Shown: piece after piece, positions 1 through 5,626 of the stretch
How positions within the stretch are numbered: the first letter of the stretch is position 1
How the letters are laid out: each line of letters starts with the position of its first letter
Assembly: GCA_017476305.1 (NCBI GenBank)
Contig: JAFVAA010000119.1
Coordinates: forward strand, 1-6,376
Length of the DNA: 6,376 nucleotides
Direction of reading: 5' to 3'
Source of the DNA: Lachnospiraceae bacterium
Lineage (GTDB): Bacteria > Bacillota > Clostridia > Lachnospirales > Lachnospiraceae
Notes under the pieces: generated by a model
Told to the model about the DNA's origin: nothing
The model's input: only the letters and a program-made list of their open reading frames with translations
The model's database searches: none
Program-made: the position numbers and the translations under genes

Positions 1-861
1 AAGTAACCTCGCTGTTTTGCTGCAGCAGTTCCTCCATGGCAGTCATGACACGGTCACTGGCTTCTCTCATATCCATGGATAACTCGGACAGTGTATTGAT
101 GGTATCTGTGATACTTGTAATATCATCTCCCATTTGTCTGGTATTGTCTGCAGAGACCTGCACGCTTTCAGACTGGGAAACGGAGCCCTTTGTAATGTCA
201 TCCACGGCCTGCGTGACCTGGCGGGAGGCTTCGGAAGCCTCTTCCGCAGAGAAGGAAAGATCGTCACCGGATGCTTTGATACTATTGGATAAGGTAATCG
301 TGGTGCCGATAATGTTCGTTAAGTTTTCTTTTAAATGCTGAACGGAGCGTGAGATGATACCGATGATAGAGCCGTCCGGATTGTTCAATGGGGTGTAATA
401 ACCGTGGTAGTCCTTTTCTGCGATACCAAATCGGTAGCGGAAAAATCCTTCCCGCCCTCCAGTACCGCACTGATTACGGCAGGAGATGCATCCGTACCGA
501 CGATACGGTTTCCAGCAGCATCTTTAAGAGTGGTTAAAATTCTGGTTTTATCATAAAACAGCGTATACTCTAAGCCTGTCTCCTTCGCTAAGGCATCCAA
601 CTGCTCCTGCAGCGGTTCTCCGACCTCATCCGGTCCCTTTTTTAAAGTAGTTCCGTCATAGCTCCAATCGCCGTCGTATTCGTTTTCGAATTCATCTGCC
701 AACTGATATGCACCTACCTTTAATTCCTCCTCTGTAAGGCTGTAAACGATACTTCTTGTGTTTTTGGCTGAAACCACGTTCAGAATCAGCGCAGTAAAAA
801 TCAGGGCGAGAATGGAAAGCCCGATTATTTTGAGAATGATTTGCTGGGTAAATTTTTTCAT
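1..861 (-). pseudogene. Methyl-accepting chemotaxis protein, N-terminal part; frameshifted, probably missing TM2/HAMP; runs off the left edge
   Basis: Chemoreceptors sense ligands outside the cell and control CheA kinase inside. The start at 861 is set by AGGAGG seven bases upstream. Before the shift there are 146 residues: one membrane helix (about 8-30), then an extracellular region resembling a single Cache sensor (about 33-165), with the typical FYDKTRILTTL and GNRIVGTDASPAV stretches. The reading frame then stops at 385-387. Dropping to the frame that begins at 421 restores the family sequence (AEKDYHGYYTPLNNPDG), which stays open to base 2, so one base is missing around 422-424. After the sensor the protein passes straight from PDGSIIG into ISRSVQHLKENLTNII, which looks like the end of a HAMP domain, and then into the signalling coiled coil (SAEEASEASRQVTQAV, about residues 198-213). 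No second membrane helix is present. The receptor identity is clear; calling it a pseudogene assumes the sequence is correct. The conserved signalling tip lies outside the window. Confidence 0.85.
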
Positions 862-911
862 AAGATGTCCTCCTGGTTCTGTTTTTGCCTTTTCCATTTG
901 ATTTTTCCGGA

Positions 912-960
912 TATATTGCTGCTGTTCGCAGATGGAACGGCTGTGGATAGCAGCAATATA
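912..960. repeat. Perfect 12-base inverted repeat in the chemoreceptor leader
   Basis: TATATTGCTGCT (912-923) and AGCAGCAATATA (949-960) are exact reverse complements separated by 25 bases. The loop holds a smaller GTTC/GAAC pair (924-927 with 935-938). In the receptor transcript this forms a strong hairpin about 50-100 bases upstream of the start codon. Neither side is followed by a T run, so it is not a standard intrinsic terminator. It could be an mRNA-stabilising structure, an RNA control element or a protein-binding site. Confidence 0.75.
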
Positions 961-977
961 CAAAGAATTATAACATT

Positions 978-1006
978 ATTATTTTAGAAATATTTCGTTT
1001 TGTCAA
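978..1006 (-). promoter_or_regulatory. Probable sigma-A promoter of the chemoreceptor gene
   Basis: Read on the minus strand, a perfect TTGACA (1006-1001) is followed 17 bases later by AATAAT (983-978), in a very AT-rich stretch. This would give a leader of about 110 bases before the start codon at 861. A second possible -10, TATAAT, lies closer to the gene but has no good -35. No SigD (FliA)-type flagellar promoter was found. The assignment is by pattern only. Confidence 0.45.
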
Positions 1007-1179
1007 GATTATAGAAGGGTGAGAGGATATTTTTTTGGGTTTTCGCTGAAAAAAGTCTCTGAAAATGCGAAATCCGAAGATGCTTTCTGTTTTCTAAAAT
1101 TTTTTCCAATCAGGATATTTATCCGTTAGATAAAAGAAAAAAACAGGATGGTATAAGACAGGGAGAATTGTGAGATAAT

Positions 1180-1210
1180 ATGAACGAAAAAGGGCAGTTT
1201 TTCCGTTCAT
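1180..1210. repeat. Long inverted repeat upstream of hsp20
   Basis: ATGAACG plus AAAAA (1180-1191) pairs with TTTTTC plus CGTTCAT (1198-1210), leaving one bulged C and a six-base loop, GGGCAG. The stem is about 12 pairs. It lies upstream of the hsp20 promoter, so it is outside that transcript. It is not followed by a T run on either strand. An operator or a transcript end for an unseen small RNA are both possible. Confidence 0.6.
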
Positions 1211-1239
1211 GAGTATAAATTAGATAAAGAAGGGAATTC

Positions 1240-1261
1240 AAAGTTCACAAAAAGTTCACAA
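1240..1261. repeat. Exact tandem repeat of an 11-base unit upstream of CIRCE
   Basis: AAAGTTCACAA occurs twice back to back (1240-1250 and 1251-1261), nine bases before the CIRCE element and about 20 bases upstream of the -35 box. The 11-base period places both copies on nearly the same face of the helix. This is the arrangement expected of a direct-repeat protein-binding site. It recalls CtsR heptad repeats in layout but does not match their sequence or 10-base period. Confidence 0.6.
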
Positions 1262-1269
1262 AAAAATTG

Positions 1270-1296
1270 TTAGCACTCTATTGACATGAGTGCTAA
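1270..1296 (+). promoter_or_regulatory. CIRCE operator (HrcA binding site)
   Basis: TTAGCACTC (1270-1278), nine bases, then GAGTGCTAA (1288-1296): an exact match to the CIRCE consensus. CIRCE is the binding site of the HrcA repressor, which loses activity when GroEL is occupied by unfolded protein. The -35 box of the hsp20 promoter lies inside the nine-base spacer, so bound HrcA would directly block RNA polymerase. This predicts class I heat-shock control of hsp20. Confidence 0.96.
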
Positions 1297-1309
1297 CAAG
1301 TGGTATGAT
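1281..1309 (+). promoter_or_regulatory. Sigma-A promoter of hsp20
   Basis: Consensus TTGACA (1281-1286), a 17-base spacer and TATGAT (1304-1309), preceded by TGG, which gives an extended -10 motif. Transcription should begin near 1316, leaving a leader of roughly 118 bases. The -35 sits in the CIRCE spacer. The near-ideal promoter fits a gene that is strong when derepressed. Confidence 0.92.
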
Positions 1310-1339
1310 AGTCACAGAAACAAGGAAAACAGCATATAA

Positions 1340-1412
1340 CATCTACGGAACTTCTTTTATATACTTATATCGGTTTCAGGAGTGTAAATATATGAGATAA
1401 GCTCCATAGATG
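1340..1412 (+). promoter_or_regulatory. Long-range stem in the hsp20 leader, possible RNA control element
   Basis: In the hsp20 leader, bases 1340-1353 (CATCTACGGAACTT) can pair with 1399-1412 (AAGCTCCATAGATG), giving 12 pairs out of 14, around an AU-rich loop. The 3' arm ends about eight bases before the Shine-Dalgarno sequence. A neighbouring CUUCUUUU (1351-1358) could instead pair with GGGAGG-containing sequence at the ribosome site. Two partly exclusive folds near the start codon of a small heat-shock gene suggest, but do not prove, a temperature-responsive leader. Confidence 0.4.
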
Positions 1413-1433
1413 AAAAAAAGGGAGGAATGACTT

Positions 1434-1877
1434 ATGTTAATGCCAAGTATTTTCAGAGAGAATTTGTTTGATGACTTTTTTGATGATTTTGCGAGACCGG
1501 TTCACCATATGGTAAACTTTGGCAGTCCCCAGACTTCCGTGATGAAAACAGATGTCAAGGAGACAGAGGATGGCTACGAGCTTCATATTGATCTCCCGGG
1601 ATATAAAAAGGAAGATGTGAAGGCGCAGTTGAAGGATGGCTATATGACCATTACCGCGGAAACGAATTCGTCAAATGAGGATAAGGATGAGGCGAATAAA
1701 TATATCCGCAGAGAGCGTTACTATGGTAACTGCAGCAGAAGCTTTTATGTAGGGGATCAGGTAACAGAGGAGGATATCAGGGCAAAATTCGAAGATGGTA
1801 TCCTAAAGATTACGGTGCCGAAGAAAGAGCCTGCACCGGCAGTGGAAGAAAAGAAGTACATTGCCATAGAGGGATAA
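1434..1877 (+). CDS. hsp20: Small heat shock protein, Hsp20/alpha-crystallin family
   Basis: This is an ATP-independent cytoplasmic holdase chaperone that binds unfolding proteins and keeps them ready for refolding by DnaK and GroEL. It has 147 residues, normal for bacterial Hsp20. The N-terminal arm (MLMPSIFRENLFDDFFDDF) is the form common in Clostridia. The alpha-crystallin domain runs from about residue 36 to 130, with ELHIDLPGYKKEDV (49-62), the YIRRERYYG...SRSFYVG stretch (90-107) and FEDGILKITVPKK (119-131). A C-terminal IAI motif (143-145), which docks into neighbouring subunits during oligomer assembly, is intact. The start is fixed by GGGAGG eight bases upstream. A CIRCE-overlapped promoter and a strong downstream terminator make it a single-gene heat-shock unit. 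Confidence 0.97.
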   Translation: MLMPSIFRENLFDDFFDDFARPVHHMVNFGSPQTSVMKTDVKETEDGYELHIDLPGYKKEDVKAQLKDGYMTITAETNSSNEDKDEANKYIRRERYYGNCSRSFYVGDQVTEEDIRAKFEDGILKITVPKKEPAPAVEEKKYIAIEG

Positions 1878-1919
1878 TGTACAGATAGTGTTTTCTACAG
1901 ATTGAACAGGATTTTTATG

Positions 1920-1955
1920 AAAAGAGAGAGCCTAAAATGCAAGGCTCTCTCTTTT
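1920..1955 (+). terminator. Intrinsic terminator after hsp20
   Basis: A perfect 13-base stem, AAAAGAGAGAGCC (1920-1932) and GGCTCTCTCTTTT (1943-1955), surrounds a 10-base loop. The T run closes the 3' arm. Because the 5' arm starts with an A run, it could also work on the opposite strand, though no minus-strand gene reads into it. It separates hsp20 from the next promoter, which starts five bases later. Confidence 0.93.
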
Positions 1956-1959
1956 CAAT

Positions 1960-1988
1960 TTGACGAATCTGTGAAAAGCACTTATAAT
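1960..1988 (+). promoter_or_regulatory. Sigma-A promoter of the YARHG-type protein gene
   Basis: TTGACG (1960-1965), an exact 17-base spacer and consensus TATAAT (1983-1988). The start of transcription should fall near 1995, giving a leader of about 32 bases. The promoter begins immediately after the hsp20 terminator, so the gene is transcribed independently. No operator-like repeat overlaps it, so expression may be largely constitutive. Confidence 0.88.
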
Positions 1989-2026
1989 AGAAAGCTATAT
2001 AGAGTAGAAAGAGGATCAGAAATCTT

Positions 2027-3001
2027 ATGGATAAATCAAAAAAATCGAAGATGCCCCTGGTAGTAGGGCTGATTGCATTTTTGGTGATTGCGGGTGCAGC
2101 TGTTTTGGCAGGAGTTTTTCTGGCCAAAAGACCAAATTCTGAAAACGATACTGTGGCAAAAGAGGCGACATCTGCGAGAGAAACTTTGGCACCTCAAATC
2201 ACCATCGGGGAAACAGAGGAGCCTTCGGAGAGACCGACAAACGAGCCGACACCGGAGGTAACTACAGAGCCTGTGGATGTTTATCAGGTATATTATGATG
2301 GTATGGAGAAGCGGTTTCGAAAATATATTGTCGATACAGCAGAAGCTTCCCGGATCGATATGTATTCAAATATGTTAAAGGATGCGCTCACACAAAAGGA
2401 TGCGGCGATGTGCAGCGCGGTAAAGAAAAATCTGGATAAGCTGGAGAGGAAACTTTTGAAAAGCTCAAAGAAAAAAACTGCGGAGATAAAAAAGCAGCTT
2501 TCCTCCTGGGAGAAAAAGGACTCTTCGGCAGAGACGAAAAAAAGTACAGGGTATCAGAAAGCAAAGAGCAGGGCCAAAAGGCTTGAAAAGAAGGGGATGT
2601 TCGCGGATGCAAGGAGTCAATATCTGGAATGTATCAAAATGTTAAAGGATGCAAAAGCGGCGGCATCGAAAAAGCTGGCAAACCGCTCTACAGAATACTA
2701 CAAGCCGGTCTGGAAGGACGATGATACCTGTGAGCTTTTGAGCAATTATAATCTGTCAAAAAGTGATGTGGCAAGATTAAGCTACGAGGAGATCAGATAT
2801 TATGTGAATACCATTTTTGCTGTAGCGGGATATAAATTTAAAAGTAAGGAGATACAGGAATTCTTTGAATATCAGTCATGGTATGGAGGAGGGGTCACCA
2901 GCAGGCAGCAGGATATCATCGATCTTTTAAATTCACCGGATGCATATAAAGGAACACCGCTCTCTGATAATTTTAAATTGTTACAGAAGGGGAGAAGCTG
3001 A
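2027..3001 (+). CDS. Membrane-anchored surface protein with a degenerate YARHG-like domain
   Basis: 324 residues of unknown function. A short basic N-terminus (MDKSKKSK) and one hydrophobic helix (about 10-33) without a lipobox or clear cleavage site suggest a signal anchor with the rest outside the cell. Next come a Thr/Pro/Glu-rich linker (about 48-84, with TNEPTPEVTTEP) that probably spans the wall, and a long, very lysine-rich helical region (about 88-225) likely to be coiled. The C-terminal part (about 235-287) matches the YARHG pattern seen in Clostridia surface proteins: LSKSDVARLSYEEIRYYVN, then GYKFKSKEIQEFF and SWY. However, the core that gives the family its name (normally NEIYARHGY) reads NTIFAVAGY. 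A tail of about 37 residues follows. The start at 2027 has AGAGGA about 12 bases upstream, a rather long spacing; the next ATG (2051) would shorten the basic N-terminus and has no better site. The domain call is by eye. The binding partner is unknown, and cell-wall binding is only a guess. Confidence 0.85.
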   Translation: MDKSKKSKMPLVVGLIAFLVIAGAAVLAGVFLAKRPNSENDTVAKEATSARETLAPQITIGETEEPSERPTNEPTPEVTTEPVDVYQVYYDGMEKRFRKYIVDTAEASRIDMYSNMLKDALTQKDAAMCSAVKKNLDKLERKLLKSSKKKTAEIKKQLSSWEKKDSSAETKKSTGYQKAKSRAKRLEKKGMFADARSQYLECIKMLKDAKAAASKKLANRSTEYYKPVWKDDDTCELLSNYNLSKSDVARLSYEEIRYYVNTIFAVAGYKFKSKEIQEFFEYQSWYGGGVTSRQQDIIDLLNSPDAYKGTPLSDNFKLLQKGRS

Positions 3002-3008
3002 AGAGGGA

Positions 3009-3053
3009 CCGGGAAAGTATCATGATATACATTTTTTTCGTGCATTTTCCCGG
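3009..3053. repeat. Inverted repeat between the YARHG-type gene and fucI
   Basis: CCGGGAAA (3009-3016) and TTTCCCGG (3046-3053) are perfect 8-base arms with a 29-base loop. The loop contains the 10-base palindrome TATCATGATA (3018-3027) and a T7 run (3032-3038). No T run follows the outer stem, so it is at best a poor terminator. Its right arm falls just upstream of a possible fucI -10 box, so it may instead be an operator. Confidence 0.6.
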
Positions 3054-3062
3054 ACAATGTAG

Positions 3063-3068
3063 TATACT
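3063..3068 (+). promoter_or_regulatory. Possible -10 box of fucI
   Basis: TATACT lies 42 bases before the fucI start codon. The -35 position at 17-base spacing reads GTGCAT, a poor match, so this promoter would probably need an activator or be weak. No convincing catabolite-control (cre) site was seen nearby. Readthrough from the upstream gene remains possible because no good terminator separates them. Confidence 0.35.
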
Positions 3069-3110
3069 AAACAGAAGATATCATTAAAAAAAGAAAGGAT
3101 GGAGTGGTAA

Positions 3111-4907
3111 ATGGCAAAATCAAGACTTATTGGGGAATATCCGGTGATCGGAATTCGTCCTGCCATTGATGGCAGGAGGGGTCCTTTAAAGGTGCGTGAG
3201 TCTTTAGAGGAACAGACGATGAATATGGCGAAAAGTGCTGCTGTGCTATTTCGCGAGAATCTAAGGTACTCAAATGGTGAGCCGGTACAGGTCATCATAT
3301 CGGATACGACGATCGGACGTGTGGCAGAGGCGGCAGCATGCGCGGATCAGTTCAAAAAAGCAGGGGTGGATATTACATTGACGGTAACCCCATGCTGGTG
3401 CTATGGCTCTGAAACGATGGATATGGACAAACACACCATTAAAGGTGTATGGGGCTTTAATGGAACCGAAAGACCGGGAGCAGTCTATCTGGCTGCAGTT
3501 CTCGCCGGGCACGCACAGAAAGGCCTCCCTGCATTCGGAATTTACGGAAGAGATGTCCAGGAGGCGGATGCGACGGAGATTCCTTCGGATGTAAAAGAAA
3601 AGCTCTTGCGGTTTGGCCGTGCTGCAGTAGCGGCTGCTACGATGCGGGGAAAGTCTTACTTACAGATTGGTTCTGTAACGATGGGAATTGCGGGCTCCAT
3701 CATTGATCCTGCTTTTATCGAGGAGTATCTGGGGATGCGTGTAGAATCTGTCGATGAGGTGGAAATCATTCGCCGCATGACAGAGGGAATCTATGACCAT
3801 GATGAATATGAGAAGGCTCTGTCCTGGACAAAATCGAACTGTAAAGAGGGCTTTGATAAGAATCCGGAATTTGTAAAGCGGACCGATGAGCAGAAAGAGC
3901 GTGACTGGGAATTTGTCGTAAAGATGATGTGTATTATCAAAGATCTGATGAATGGAAATAAAAATCTCCCCGAGGGCAGAGAGGAAGAAGCAGTTGGACA
4001 CAATGCGATCGCAGCAGGCTTTCAGGGACAGCGTCAGTGGACGGATTTTTATCCAAATGGTGATTTTGCAGAGGCTCTTTGTAATTCTTCCTTTGACTGG
4101 AATGGTCCGAGGGAGCCGTATATTTTAGCTACAGAAAATGATACGTTAAATGGTCTGGGAATGCTTTTTATGAAGCTTCTTACAGGCAGGGCGCAGATTT
4201 TTGCAGATGTGCGTACCTACTGGAGCCCGGAGGCGGTAAAGAAGGCTACAGGATATGAGTTAGAGGGAATCGCGAAGGAAGCAGGAGGCTTTCTGCATTT
4301 GATCAATTCCGGTGCTGCCTGCCTGGATGCCTGCGGGGAAGTGAAGGATAAAGATGGAAATGGTGTGATGAAGCCGTTTTGGGAGATGACGGAGGCAGAT
4401 ATCAAGGCTTGTGTGGACGCTGCTACATGGTGTGAAGCGGATAACGGGTATTTCCGCGGCGGCGGATTTTCTTCGCGGTATCTGACGAGGGCTGAGATGC
4501 CAGCCACCATGATTCGTCTGAATTTAGTAAAGGGCTTAGGTCCGGTGCTTCAGATCTGTGAGGGGTATACGGTAAACCTTCCGGATGAGGTCTCAGATAA
4601 GATATGGAAACGTACAGATTACACCTGGCCGTGTACATGGTTTGCACCACGTACGACCGGGGAGGGCGCATTTAAGACGGCTTATGATGTGATGAATAAC
4701 TGGGGTGCAAATCACGGTGCGATAAGCTATGGACACATCGGAGCAGATTTGATTACACTTGCGTCTATTCTGCGTATTCCGGTATGTATGCACAATGTAC
4801 CGGAAGAGGATATCTTCCGTCCATCCGCATGGAATGCATTCGGTATGGATAAGGAGGGACAGGACTATCGTGCATGCGCAGCATACGGTCCTTTATATAA
4901 ACTGTAA
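3111..4907 (+). CDS. fucI: L-fucose isomerase
   Basis: This enzyme converts L-fucose to L-fuculose, the first step of fucose catabolism in the cytoplasm; the family (EC 5.3.1.25) often also accepts D-arabinose. The 598 residues compare with about 591 in E. coli FucI, and the protein is complete. The N-terminus [18 protein letters not shown], the TENDTLNG loop, [13 protein letters not shown] and the C-terminal [21 protein letters not shown] all match the family. The manganese ligands line up as Glu342 (in TEND), Asp366 (in FADVRTYW) and His542 (in YGHIGAD). The Glu-to-Asp distance of 24 is the same as in E. coli (337 and 361). The start has GGAG six bases upstream. No fucK, fucA, fucose permease or regulator is visible in the window, so fuculose would be processed by genes elsewhere. 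FucI occurs in gut bacteria that use host mucin or plant fucose. Confidence 0.97.
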   Translation: MAKSRLIGEYPVIGIRPAIDGRRGPLKVRESLEEQTMNMAKSAAVLFRENLRYSNGEPVQVIISDTTIGRVAEAAACADQFKKAGVDITLTVTPCWCYGSETMDMDKHTIKGVWGFNGTERPGAVYLAAVLAGHAQKGLPAFGIYGRDVQEADATEIPSDVKEKLLRFGRAAVAAATMRGKSYLQIGSVTMGIAGSIIDPAFIEEYLGMRVESVDEVEIIRRMTEGIYDHDEYEKALSWTKSNCKEGFDKNPEFVKRTDEQKERDWEFVVKMMCIIKDLMNGNKNLPEGREEEAVGHNAIAAGFQGQRQWTDFYPNGDFAEALCNSSFDWNGPREPYILATENDTLNGLGMLFMKLLTGRAQIFADVRTYWSPEAVKKATGYELEGIAKEAGGFLHLINSGAACLDACGEVKDKDGNGVMKPFWEMTEADIKACVDAATWCEADNGYFRGGGFSSRYLTRAEMPATMIRLNLVKGLGPVLQICEGYTVNLPDEVSDKIWKRTDYTWPCTWFAPRTTGEGAFKTAYDVMNNWGANHGAISYGHIGADLITLASILRIPVCMHNVPEEDIFRPSAWNAFGMDKEGQDYRACAAYGPLYKL

Positions 4908-4929
4908 ATGTGCAGGGAACCAGGACTGT

Positions 4930-4974
4930 CACAGCTTTTGTTCTCTCTGTTTCAGTGCTGTGTTTTGATTTGTT
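4930..4974 (+). terminator. Possible weak terminator after fucI
   Basis: CACAGC (4930-4935) pairs with GCTGTG (4957-4962) around a 21-base loop and is followed by TTTTGATTTGTTT. An outer pair, GCAGGGAAC (4912-4920) and GTTTCCTGC (4972-4980), with one mismatch, could fold over it. The inner stem is short and the loop long, so termination would be partial and cheD may be read through from fucI. Confidence 0.4.
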
Positions 4975-5022
4975 TCCTGCGCTGGTAAAAGAGTATAAAA
5001 AATAAGGAAGGGTTGAAGGAAG

Positions 5023-5520
5023 ATGTTGCAGCAGTTGATGAAGTCGGAGGTAGTAGTAGGAATTGCGGATATGAAAATTGTACAGGGTGGCGATCAGACG
5101 CTTGCTACTTATGCGCTTGGTTCCTGTGTGGGTGTTTGTATTTATGATGAGGTTTTAAAGCTGGGCGGCCTTCTTCATGCGATGCTTTCCAATGCGGGAG
5201 AAGAACATGATAATCCCTACCGTTATGTGGATACCGGACTTGCTGCAATGATCCAGTCCCTTCGGGTAAAGGGAGCCTCGCCTGCCAGGATGAAGGCCAA
5301 ATTAGTGGGTGGCGCGAAAATGTTTGGATATAATGTCACCATGGATGGGGATGATATTGGTTCAAGGAACGTCAGGCAGGTGCGGACGGTCCTAAGGCAG
5401 TATAAAATTCCTTTGATTACAGAGGAGACCGGGGGAGAGATGGGGAGAACGATACGTTTTTCTCTGGAAAATGGTCTGGTCACGGTCTTGCGGGCAGATA
5501 AGACACAGAAGATCATATGA
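5023..5520 (+). CDS. cheD: Chemoreceptor glutamine deamidase CheD
   Basis: CheD converts selected glutamines of chemoreceptors to glutamate (EC 3.5.1.44), tuning receptor sensitivity, and in several Firmicutes and Thermotoga it also binds and stimulates the CheC phosphatase. The 165 residues are typical. The catalytic triad pattern is intact: Thr29, Cys35 (in ALGSCVGV) and His52 (in GGLLHAML). The spacings of 6 and 17 equal those of Thermotoga maritima CheD (Thr21, Cys27, His44). KLVGGAKMFG (93-102) and the IGSRNV loop (112-117) are also family features. The ATG at 5023 has AAGGAAGG about 11 bases upstream and a second GAAGGA only two bases away; the ATG at 5038 lacks a usable site. It stands apart from other che genes, and a clear own promoter was not found. 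The TATAAA at 4994 has only a weak -35 and would start transcription at or after the ribosome site. Confidence 0.96.
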   Translation: MLQQLMKSEVVVGIADMKIVQGGDQTLATYALGSCVGVCIYDEVLKLGGLLHAMLSNAGEEHDNPYRYVDTGLAAMIQSLRVKGASPARMKAKLVGGAKMFGYNVTMDGDDIGSRNVRQVRTVLRQYKIPLITEETGGEMGRTIRFSLENGLVTVLRADKTQKII

Positions 5521-5626
5521 GATGGTGGAGACAAAAATAACGGTTGTCCACGACAGATATAAAGTAGTAAGGATTCGGACCTGAATGAATCGTTACGTAA
5601 AAATGAAATGAAAAAAGGAGGAAATT

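Larger units (their letters stand above)
963..1269. other. Divergent intergenic region with several inverted repeats, no gene seen
   Basis: No convincing coding region is present between the receptor leader and the hsp20 promoter. The stretch is AT-rich and carries imperfect inverted repeats: GGTTTTCGC/GCGAAATCC (1038-1046 with 1067-1075, eight of nine pairs), the overlapping small palindromes GGATA-TT-TATCC (1113-1124) and TTTATC-N5-GATAAA (1118-1134), and a longer hairpin at 1180-1210. A TGGTATAAG at 1149-1157 resembles an extended -10 box but lacks a -35 partner. A small RNA gene cannot be excluded, and no known RNA family was recognised. Confidence 0.5.

Noticed and set aside
36..341. Plus-strand open frame of 101 codons
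   Set aside because: It is antisense to the conserved receptor coiled coil and has no ribosome site; the minus-strand reading carries the recognisable protein.
862..963. Upstream in-frame starts of the chemoreceptor (ATG at 963 and 897)
   Set aside because: They add residues without a signal-anchor character and lack a good ribosome site, while the ATG at 861 has AGGAGG at seven bases and begins directly before the membrane helix.
862..970. c-di-GMP riboswitch in the chemoreceptor leader
   Set aside because: The characteristic conserved core and tetraloop-receptor sequences of either class are not present; only a simple hairpin is seen.
1240..1261. CtsR operator
   Set aside because: The direct repeat has an 11-base period and an AGTTCAC core, not the GGTCAAA heptads with a 3-base gap expected for CtsR.
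3009..3053. Intrinsic terminator after the YARHG-type gene
   Set aside because: The stem has a 29-base loop and no following T run. The internal T7 follows only a four-pair stem.
3660..4001. Minus-strand open frames inside fucI
   Set aside because: They are shadows of a strongly conserved, complete fucI and show no recognisable product.
5223..5534. Minus-strand open frame opposite cheD
   Set aside because: It mirrors cheD codons, which match the family along their full length.
5522..5584. 20-codon frame starting two bases after the cheD stop (begins MVETKITVV)
   Set aside because: There is no clear ribosome site, and frames this short are expected by chance. A leader peptide is conceivable but unsupported.
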